A stretch of 8,535 nucleotides of DNA. Origin: Promethearchaeota archaeon (GTDB lineage: Archaea > Asgardarchaeota > Lokiarchaeia > Sigynarchaeales > SOKP01). Positions 1-6,951 of this stretch are shown here, piece after piece. Positions within the stretch are counted from its first letter, which is position 1, and each line of letters begins with the position of its first letter. The stretch lies in contig JAEOUI010000149.1 of NCBI GenBank assembly GCA_016839425.1, forward strand, positions 1 to 8,535, written 5' to 3'. A program made the position numbers and the translations under genes. Under the pieces are notes generated by a model, which worked only from the letters and a program-made list of their open reading frames with translations, did no database searches and had not been told where the DNA came from.

Positions 1-1679
1 TACAACGAAAGAAGGTGAGCACACGGTTCGGATATGTTTCGCGCACCTTTTTTGAATTCCTTGCAATCGCACTTCACCTTGGTGATTTGTCCGTCTTGAT
101 TGATGGTCATCTCGGTTTTTGTGAGTTCGTTCTTTCTCTTGCCTTTCTTCAACGCGTGCGTAGCGATAAAATCTTTTTCTTGAGTTTGCTTGAGGATAAA
201 GCCTTTCATACCTTCTTCCAAATGTTCCTGAACGCTAAGTTCCATCTTAGTCGTCTCGTATAACTCTTTAGGAATTGGTGCGTTGCATAATTGCCGAAAC
301 CGTACGGCGTCAACGATGGGATCGTAATAAGCCTCTCCACGTCTAAGTAACATCCCAACTCCTGCCTTGTTTTTACTTTTCGTGAAATCGGATAATTCAT
401 TGTTAATCTCTTCTAACGATAAAAAGCGACGCTTTTTTAACAAATTGTATATTTCTTCGTAAGTTCCATCACCTATATAGCCACCCAATATATTGAAAGC
501 TGTACCCTTGACCCAGTCGTTTGAAGACCAGGATGTAAACCCGATAGTCATTTTCATTGTTCCCAGATCTGCCACGATAAACTGGGGCATTCCAAATCCT
601 AAAAGTCTTACTTTAAACGATGAGGCGATTGGTATTATCTTTTCCATTACTAACCATCGCCTTCTTCCCCATACTTTTTCTTCCCGCTTTTTATCTCCCG
701 TGTAGATTGCATTCAGTTCCAATTCCGATCCCCAAGGTTCGAGAACGATCTTGACATGCTTTCCGGGGGTCAATACCCATTTCATGTATCGAGGGCTCTT
801 CCGAGCCTTGTGCCGTCGTAGGAACGAGCAAATGTCGTACATATCAACGGACGATAATTCGAGGTCAACACCTTCCAAACTCGCGGCAGCAGATACTTGG
901 TTAAATCCTTTTATCCATGTTTCTGGTAAGTCAATCTTCTTTTCTACATATTCGGGCATTACTCCTGTATCGACAGTAAATCCTTCAGGATTTACAGATA
1001 ACTCGACATTCGTGTAAGTTCGGAATCGTTCCATCTCCCTTGATAACTTAGCTGAAAAGTCTATGTTCGTCGTTCCTAATTGCGGTTCTTGGACCAAATT
1101 AAATTCTTCCATGGCCACGGAGAGGCAACCATATGTGGATTCGTCTAACGAAAACGCTTCAAACGAAACCTGATCTGGATGAACCGTGATCACGGGGTCC
1201 AGCACGAACCACAAGTCTCTATCTCGGTTTCTAATGAAATTCCAAAACTTTCTCTCGAGCCTGTTATACTCTTTCCAAATATCGGTGTCGTAAATTTCTT
1301 TATATAAATCGTTTCTCGCCTTGGCTAAATTTTTTAATAAATCGTCCTTTTCTGCTAATTCGTTAATAAATCCGTCCATGTTGTTCTTTAAACTTTCCCT
1401 TACGCCCGGTAAGTATTGTTCGTGTTCAAGAACGCGCCTTTCGATCTCACCTTCGAGCCAAGCATAAAACTCCAATCTTTCTTTCTTCTTTTGACTCATA
1501 TCAGAAATGACAATCTCGCGAAGCATCAACATGGCGTCCCTGAATATAAGTGGGTGTTTTAATTTTCCCCGAAACGATACTTTTTCTTCCCTCGAAAGGT
1601 CGGGACTTAATCCTAATACAGTCTGGTCTTCTTGTTGAAGACACATTGATGGGCTTGCGTACTTGTAATTAACTTGCAT
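1..1679 (-). CDS. SWIM zinc-finger protein, YehQ-like, C-terminus beyond window
   Basis: I translated this frame by hand from the ATG at 1679. It stays open for 559 codons to the window edge, so the gene is partial at its 3' end. Residues about 45-155 are mostly helical and charged. A conserved-looking core follows, with LWFVLDPVITVHPD (156-169), VWGRRRWL (336-343) and GFGMPQFIVADLG (361-373). Residues about 400-470 look like a winged helix. A SWIM zinc finger lies at 537-555 (Cys537-x-Cys539-x13-Cys553-x-His555; bases 15-71). SWIM domains bind nucleic acid or protein. From memory, the core motifs match bacterial SWIM proteins encoded beside MoxR-type ATPases and VWA proteins (E. coli YehQ type); I could not check this. 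No signal peptide or membrane segment is seen, so it is probably cytosolic. It starts 4 bases after the upstream stop, behind a good ribosome site, in one operon. Its molecular function is unknown. Confidence 0.9.
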   Translation of the reverse strand, partial: MQVNYKYASPSMCLQQEDQTVLGLSPDLSREEKVSFRGKLKHPLIFRDAMLMLREIVISDMSQKKKERLEFYAWLEGEIERRVLEHEQYLPGVRESLKNNMDGFINELAEKDDLLKNLAKARNDLYKEIYDTDIWKEYNRLERKFWNFIRNRDRDLWFVLDPVITVHPDQVSFEAFSLDESTYGCLSVAMEEFNLVQEPQLGTTNIDFSAKLSREMERFRTYTNVELSVNPEGFTVDTGVMPEYVEKKIDLPETWIKGFNQVSAAASLEGVDLELSSVDMYDICSFLRRHKARKSPRYMKWVLTPGKHVKIVLEPWGSELELNAIYTGDKKREEKVWGRRRWLVMEKIIPIASSFKVRLLGFGMPQFIVADLGTMKMTIGFTSWSSNDWVKGTAFNILGGYIGDGTYEEIYNLLKKRRFLSLEEINNELSDFTKSKNKAGVGMLLRRGEAYYDPIVDAVRFRQLCNAPIPKELYETTKMELSVQEHLEEGMKGFILKQTQEKDFIATHALKKGKRKNELTKTEMTINQDGQITKVKCDCKEFKKGARNISEPCAHLLSL

Positions 1680-1683
1680 TTAT

Positions 1684-4600
1684 TTACACCTCGTTTTTTA
1701 ATTTCGCTAGTGCCACTAGCGCTCGCTCTGAATCGGCAATCACATTAGAACCACCGATATCTAATAATAAATTTTCAATTTCATGTATTTTATCTTGATA
1801 TTTTAACGCAAATTTGGGTAAAACATCGTAAATTTTATTTTTACTTTTTGCGTGCTTATTTGGTAATAGTAATAAGGTGTGAACATAATACATAAATAAG
1901 TCCTTATCACCGTTTCCCAAATTTCCGATTACATCGTCAATTTTGCGAGAAATGAAGGATTTTACATCGCTCGATCCATGCTCTAACATTTGAATCATCA
2001 TATCTGCAGGAACATTATCTCCGTAAATACCATCTAATTTCTTGAGACCGAACTCATACGCCCGATGAACTGGCGAATCTATTATTATTGAATGCAAACT
2101 TTTTTGCCGATCCTGAGGTAACGAGTTAAACACATCAGCAGCGTGAAGGTTTAACGAGACAACTTCTGACTCAAACATCACGAGCAGTGTTGAGAAGTGG
2201 TTTTTAAGATCTCTCTTATTTTTTGAAACCATTATGAGAAATGTATTTATTATTTTGGATGTCCCAAAATCTAATAGGTCAATGATGTCGGGATTGGAAG
2301 GTATTTGATTGTTCTTCATAGCTTTTAACATCGAAAAAATTATCCTTTTCTGAGTAGATGCACCCTTGAATGAATCAATTGTAATATCCTGTAAAATTTG
2401 AACTAGATCCTCAAATGTAAGGGAAAAAAGCAGTTCTTCAAGAAAGGTCGTTATCCAATCAAGAACATTCTTTTCTTTTTGCATGACTTCAATTATAATT
2501 TTTATTAGCTCTGTTTTTACGGATGATGATAAATATTGCATCTCGTTAGTTGAATTTGATAATAACTCTTTAATTTCTTTGGAAATAATTGTTTCTCTTT
2601 CAAAGAACTCCGGAATCATGTTAATAACGCATTTAAGAAATTGTGAATAGTTTTCACCTCTTAAAACGGATAGACTCTGATGAAAAAGATCCATCCAAGC
2701 ATCCAGATTTTCCAAAAACATGAAATCTGCAACAGCTTCAGGTGAAAAAGAACCTCTTGTCCTGTTAAAAAAATCCATTGCGTGCTGTTGCATTTTTTCA
2801 TCAGAGCACCCAATCAATGCGAGCATTAGTTCAGGATCAAAAGCTTGCATTTTCTCCATTTTCTCATTCAAGATTCCAAGAAACATTTCTGCTAACGGCT
2901 CGTACGATGTAAGTGCCAGTTGCGTGATTTGCTTAAAGCTCATCTTATCGACAAAATCCTGAAGATTTGGAGTTTCTTTTAATATGTAATAGCAAGCTTT
3001 TTTAATGGCATCTACTTGAGCGTTTAAAGCAATTTCTAAAACGACATTTAAATGCTTGTCCCAAATCTCCTTTTTAAATTCTCGCCGACCCGTTAATCTC
3101 ATCATTTTTGGAATGCTGTAATATTCAGCTCGTTCCTCCCAAGTAGTAGTTTTTCTATCTAAAGGCGTTTCCGAAAAGTCGTTATACATGTAAAATTTTA
3201 AGAGGGTGTTGCGGGAAAAATCATTTCCGTACTTGCTGACAGCGTCCTCTGGCTTGTAACTCGTTAAAAATACTCTCATTGCTTCTACAAATTTTAATTC
3301 GTCTTTTTCAGCAAGAGAACTTAATATTCTTCTCAAATAGCTCTGAAAATATCTTAAGGTCTTGCTTTTCTTGCTTCCTTTAAGATAATAAACTAAACGA
3401 GGAGCGTCCGTGTAATACGCAATTTTGCCGAGAACATCTGGCAATTGATAAATCTCTGCTTCTTGAAGCGTGTTTTTAAATTTGATGACATTTAGCTTCA
3501 ATCCATCGGTATATGGTCCTATTTCGTACCGATCTGTTTCATATGTATAATCGCTCGTATTATAATCATAATACTGGTAATCGTCCCGTAAATAGCCGTA
3601 TTGCGCATATTTACTGTAAGTCGCTCCAATTAATACCTTTTCAGTAGGAATTTCTTCGCCTCTTAATTTTTTCAAGTGAAGATCCATATTTGGAAGATTT
3701 TTGCGAATCCATTCAGCTCTCTGTTTTACAATATCTGGATTAAGAGAACTATCGTATATTCTTGCGCACCTCTTTACGCCAAGGGCGAAATTCTCATCCG
3801 CCCATTCTACCAAATTATCTACCATACTTCGGGCTTCATCCAATAAAATGGGATTTTGTTGTTTGGCTAACTCTAAAAACAATCCAGAAACAAGTTCTGG
3901 GCTACCAACTTTAATTATCGATTGCATCACATCCCTAGAAGGATTTTTAGCAAGCAATTCAGAAAGGTATTTTTTTCTCATATAAATATTTTGATTATTT
4001 ATCATATTCAAAATGATATTAGTTAATTCTGCATTATTGTTTGGTAATTGCAGGATCTCATTTAGATTATTTGCTATCCTAAATCCCTTGATCTGAAAGC
4101 CCTGATCCTTAACCTTTTTTACAAGCTCCTCGTACTGTAGAGATCTAAAATATGGAAGTATGATTTTTTTTGATTCCTTGAGGTTTTTAAATTCCGTGTA
4201 TCTATTTTCTTTATTCGTCCTCCAACCCCATCGATATGAAATATCTTTTTTAAAATACATTTCAGGCTCGTCGTACGAATAAGTTCGAGTCTTGTAATCG
4301 TAATGCCTATTTTGAATTACTTTTACAGCTTGGAATGATGGCAAGTGTCCCTTCTTACCGTGAAAGACGGCGCAGCAGGAATATTTCACATCGTCTTGAA
4401 GTACATTGTAGACGCCTGGTTTAATTTCAGGGCGTTTACCTTCAGGGATAATTGCTATTTGAGCGAATTCTTCAATATCTTTATCATTAATGTTAATTTC
4501 TAACCCCATAAAATCGTGTATTCCAAAAAGAATCACATAAGAAGGATTATTTTTATCGTCCCAACCCCATAGGATAAAACGCCTCCAAGGATTTTCGTAT

Positions 4601-6702
4601 TTATTCCACCTTTTTTTAATGAGTTCTAACTTCTCATCTTTATCAGGAGAATAAATGTTACCGAAAAGGTCTAGTTTTTTAAGAATCTTAAAGGAATTTA
4701 ATTTATCAGGAGGTGCTTTCAATCCAGATCTTGATATCGTAATTTCCTCTATTGACTTGAAATTTACAAACTCGTCAGGAATGAGTTGTAAGCTTGGACA
4801 CTTGTTGATGTATAGTTTGCGAAGATTTTGGAGCTTGGTTAAATTTTTAGGTATTTTCGTTAATTTTTGACAATCATTAAGTCGTATTTCTTCTAAGGAA
4901 TTAATATTTGCAAGTTCTTCAGGTATATTTTCTATATTTTCACATTCGTATAGAGATAATTTCGTAAGAGCTGCCAAATCTCCCATACTATTTGGAAGGC
5001 TTTTTAACTGGCGACAATATGAAATCTCCAGCTCCTTGAGATTGAGCAAATTGCCTAATGAATTTGGTAACATTTCCATTGAATAACAGCGTGAAATAAT
5101 TAACTTTTTTAAGGATTTCAAGTCTCCAAGGTTATCTGGAAGTACCTTAAAATCGTCTGATAAAGATAAAATATCGATTTTTTCAAGCTGTTCAAGCTTA
5201 ATTAAACTTGCCGGAATGGAACTTATTCCATTACATTCCTGAAGTGTAAATTCTCGTAGATTCGTGAGATTGCCAACACTTTCAGGAATTTTTTTAAGAC
5301 CCCTACATCGATTAATAATCAAGTATTCTAACGAGTGCAAATTTCCAATAGACTCTGGTAATTCAGAAAGTTCGGACAATCGAGACATCTCAAATTTGTT
5401 CAATTTGTTTAAATCCCCAAATCTATCTGGCAGTGATTCTATTCCAGAAAGACTCTCAAGAACTAATATTTCTAAAGTTTTGAGTTTGTCGATGTTTTCG
5501 GGAAGAGCTCGAAGAGAATCACAATATTTTATTTCTAAATTTTTCAGAGAAGATAAATCGCAAATACTCTCTGGAATGTTTTCAAGTGGGCAATCTTTAA
5601 TTTTAATAGTCGATAAAAGTTGCATGTTGGCGATATCTTCGGGAAGGGAAGTTATTCCTGATTGATTAATATTGAGGGTTTCAAGGTTTCTCAGGTTTCC
5701 CATAGTGCTTGGTAAAGTCTCTAATGTTCTGATGTAATTTAATGTGAACCACTTTAGATTTTCTAAGTTTCCTAAAGACTCAGGGAGACGTTCAATTCTA
5801 TAGCAATTCTTTATCGTTAACGCTTCAAGCTTCTTTAGATTACCCAAGTCTTCAGGTAAAGTCGTTAATGAACCACAATAAGATATCTCTAACTCCTTTA
5901 AATTATCCAAATTAACAATGCTATTTGGAATAGATTCTATGTTATATAAATCGTATAAGCAGAGCCAAGTAATTCTATTATTTTCTCTTTTATATCCTAA
6001 CTTTCCCTCTTTCTCTGGTTCTAATTCTTTCAAAGTTCTATTTATAAGGGCTTCTAACTCTTGTAGGAATATTTTATCTTTAGGATCCATGCCTTCGTGC
6101 TTGTCAACGATTATTATGTCGGAGGAATGGTTTTTCTTTACCCATTCCACGAATTCTGCATTTGCTTTTATATCTTGAACATCCTTTTCTTTTTCATTTT
6201 TCTTTAATATGCTAAGGGCTATCTCATAAGCTTCGCCCTTTCTTTCCAATTTTAAAAGCAATCGAATTTTCGTATCTAAGGCAAAGGACGGTTGGTCATA
6301 TTTCAACCCTTCTTCCACATGTTTCAACCCATTTTCCCAATCTAATTTCGTTTTCCCATGAAGAACTTCTTCCCAACCAAGGTTATTTCGAGCTACAACA
6401 TAAGTGTATTGCTTTCGAGAGTCTTTTGTAAAATCTCCTTTTTCTTCCATGTATTTTATCATGATTAGGGCAAGCTCCTTGTATTTCGAGCTTAAGCCTT
6501 CCTTTTCGCTTTCTGGAGCTGCTTGTTTTATTCCATAAGTTGAGATGAGTCGATATTCCAAGGCATCGTAGTAATCAGGCTCTTGTTCGATAATTTTATT
6601 TGCTAACTCGATAGTGAGAGCGTGATTTTGCCTATTAAATTGATCTCGTAGCTGCCTTTTTAGGTCGTCTAAATCTAAATTTTCACCCATATGACTTTTC
6701 AC
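1684..6702 (-). CDS. Giant TPR-like / leucine-rich-repeat / HEAT-like protein, 1672 aa
   Basis: This appears to be a cytosolic scaffold or recognition protein; no signal peptide, membrane segment, Walker A motif or obvious catalytic motif is seen. Residues 1-190 are helical with TPR-like units (about 17-55 and 103-178). Residues 245-685 hold 18 LRRs of about 23-24 residues, of the form LPxSLGNLxxLxxLxIxxC. Residues 690-880 are an unassigned domain rich in aromatic residues, with a weak WGR-like stretch (RWGW at 824-827). Residues 885-1672 are HEAT-like helices, including AYYTDAPRLVYYL (1095-1107) and RYFQSYLRR (1117-1125). A tyrosine-rich linker sits at 1029-1064. The GTG at 6702 has no Shine-Dalgarno; an in-frame ATG at 6690 (residue 5) is a good alternative start. 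The gene is co-transcribed with the SWIM gene. By position and build I infer it replaces the large WGR/DUF4132-type partner of bacterial SWIM-MoxR-VWA loci; homology is unproven. Confidence 0.88.
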   Translation of the reverse strand: MKSHMGENLDLDDLKRQLRDQFNRQNHALTIELANKIIEQEPDYYDALEYRLISTYGIKQAAPESEKEGLSSKYKELALIMIKYMEEKGDFTKDSRKQYTYVVARNNLGWEEVLHGKTKLDWENGLKHVEEGLKYDQPSFALDTKIRLLLKLERKGEAYEIALSILKKNEKEKDVQDIKANAEFVEWVKKNHSSDIIIVDKHEGMDPKDKIFLQELEALINRTLKELEPEKEGKLGYKRENNRITWLCLYDLYNIESIPNSIVNLDNLKELEISYCGSLTTLPEDLGNLKKLEALTIKNCYRIERLPESLGNLENLKWFTLNYIRTLETLPSTMGNLRNLETLNINQSGITSLPEDIANMQLLSTIKIKDCPLENIPESICDLSSLKNLEIKYCDSLRALPENIDKLKTLEILVLESLSGIESLPDRFGDLNKLNKFEMSRLSELSELPESIGNLHSLEYLIINRCRGLKKIPESVGNLTNLREFTLQECNGISSIPASLIKLEQLEKIDILSLSDDFKVLPDNLGDLKSLKKLIISRCYSMEMLPNSLGNLLNLKELEISYCRQLKSLPNSMGDLAALTKLSLYECENIENIPEELANINSLEEIRLNDCQKLTKIPKNLTKLQNLRKLYINKCPSLQLIPDEFVNFKSIEEITISRSGLKAPPDKLNSFKILKKLDLFGNIYSPDKDEKLELIKKRWNKYENPWRRFILWGWDDKNNPSYVILFGIHDFMGLEININDKDIEEFAQIAIIPEGKRPEIKPGVYNVLQDDVKYSCCAVFHGKKGHLPSFQAVKVIQNRHYDYKTRTYSYDEPEMYFKKDISYRWGWRTNKENRYTEFKNLKESKKIILPYFRSLQYEELVKKVKDQGFQIKGFRIANNLNEILQLPNNNAELTNIILNMINNQNIYMRKKYLSELLAKNPSRDVMQSIIKVGSPELVSGLFLELAKQQNPILLDEARSMVDNLVEWADENFALGVKRCARIYDSSLNPDIVKQRAEWIRKNLPNMDLHLKKLRGEEIPTEKVLIGATYSKYAQYGYLRDDYQYYDYNTSDYTYETDRYEIGPYTDGLKLNVIKFKNTLQEAEIYQLPDVLGKIAYYTDAPRLVYYLKGSKKSKTLRYFQSYLRRILSSLAEKDELKFVEAMRVFLTSYKPEDAVSKYGNDFSRNTLLKFYMYNDFSETPLDRKTTTWEERAEYYSIPKMMRLTGRREFKKEIWDKHLNVVLEIALNAQVDAIKKACYYILKETPNLQDFVDKMSFKQITQLALTSYEPLAEMFLGILNEKMEKMQAFDPELMLALIGCSDEKMQQHAMDFFNRTRGSFSPEAVADFMFLENLDAWMDLFHQSLSVLRGENYSQFLKCVINMIPEFFERETIISKEIKELLSNSTNEMQYLSSSVKTELIKIIIEVMQKEKNVLDWITTFLEELLFSLTFEDLVQILQDITIDSFKGASTQKRIIFSMLKAMKNNQIPSNPDIIDLLDFGTSKIINTFLIMVSKNKRDLKNHFSTLLVMFESEVVSLNLHAADVFNSLPQDRQKSLHSIIIDSPVHRAYEFGLKKLDGIYGDNVPADMMIQMLEHGSSDVKSFISRKIDDVIGNLGNGDKDLFMYYVHTLLLLPNKHAKSKNKIYDVLPKFALKYQDKIHEIENLLLDIGGSNVIADSERALVALAKLKNEV
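1687..1692 (-). promoter_or_regulatory. Ribosome binding site of the SWIM gene, inside the upstream gene's end
   Basis: On the minus strand GAGGTG lies 7 bases before the ATG at 1679. It forms the last two sense codons (Glu-Val) of the upstream gene, just before its TAA. This fixes the SWIM start and implies one mRNA with coupled or re-initiated translation. Confidence 0.7.
4648..5970 (-). repeat. Array of 18 leucine-rich repeats within the giant gene
   Basis: This stretch encodes residues 245-685. Each unit of 23-24 residues has an LP/IP pair (at about residues 258, 282, 306, 330, 353, 376, 400, 424, 448, 472, 496, 521, 545, 569, 593, 617, 641 and 664), then a GNL turn and an LxxLxI strand, often ending in Cys. 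The repeats are clear in protein but diverged in DNA, so this is an old array and not a recent expansion. Such arrays form curved solenoids that bind proteins. Confidence 0.9.
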
Positions 6703-6724
6703 TATTTTTTAATTTTTGAATACT

Positions 6725-6746
6725 TTTTGATAAAGATTTTGATAAA
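6725..6746 (-). promoter_or_regulatory. Candidate archaeal promoter element with direct repeat, LRR-SWIM operon
   Basis: On the + strand TTTTGATAAA occurs twice (6725-6734 and 6737-6746), one helical turn-like step of 12 bases apart. Read on the minus strand, each gives a TTTATC core. The nearer copy lies about 27-32 bases before the GTG at 6702, the usual archaeal TATA spacing, so the start of transcription would fall at or near the GTG, leaving a leader of about 12 bases before the ATG at 6690. The match to the consensus is imperfect. Confidence 0.35.
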
Positions 6747-6933
6747 TGTCCTGTTCTGATATTTACCTCAAAGATCCTGTTTAATTAGCGTGATATTTAA
6801 CAGATAACAAATTATTTCATTGAATAATTGGTTTGAAATGTAACAGTTTTTAATGTAAATACTTATTTAAAATTAACCTAATAAACAAAATTAATAGAGT
6901 TTAAGCTTTTAAAATAGGCTAAGGATTAAATGA

Positions 6934-6942
6934 CAAAAATTC
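6934..6942 (-). terminator. Possible oligo-T terminator after mfnA
   Basis: On the minus strand a run of five T residues (6939-6935) follows 12 bases after the mfnA stop codon. Archaeal RNA polymerase terminates at such U-rich tracts, often without a hairpin. The run is short and the region is AT-rich, so this is a weak call. Confidence 0.25.
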
Positions 6943-6951
6943 TTGTTATTT

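Larger units (their letters stand above)
6703..6951. other. AT-rich intergenic region between mfnA and the LRR gene
   Basis: No ORF or RNA gene is seen. The mfnA-proximal end has a short T-tract on the minus strand (6935-6939). The LRR-proximal end has a TATA-like site inside a 10-base direct repeat. TGATATTTA occurs twice (6757-6765 and 6791-6799, 34 bases apart). The gap is long enough for the LRR-SWIM operon to have its own promoter, separate from mfnA. Confidence 0.6.

Noticed and set aside
206..400. 64-codon minus-strand ORF
   Set aside because: It lies in another frame inside the SWIM gene and has no ribosome site or recognisable features.
493..1017. Two plus-strand ORFs (493-705 and 751-1017)
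   Set aside because: They are antisense shadows of the SWIM gene with no start signals or family resemblance.
1..1679. Apparent pseudogene or gene-free zone at the left end
   Set aside because: A first reading seemed to lose the frame near position 160, but base-by-base translation from the ATG at 1679 gives 559 open codons ending in a canonical SWIM finger; the earlier slip was mine. The gene lacks only a stop within the window.
5264..5665. 133-codon plus-strand ORF
   Set aside because: It is antisense to the LRR array; its length follows from the periodic codon pattern of the repeats.
4648..5970. LRR array as a CRISPR or tandem DNA repeat
   Set aside because: The periodicity is in the protein; the DNA copies are diverged and there are no identical repeats with unique spacers.
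6777..6803. Imperfect inverted repeat CTGTTTAA / TTTAACAG
   Set aside because: It has a mismatch and short arms in AT-rich DNA, within chance expectation.
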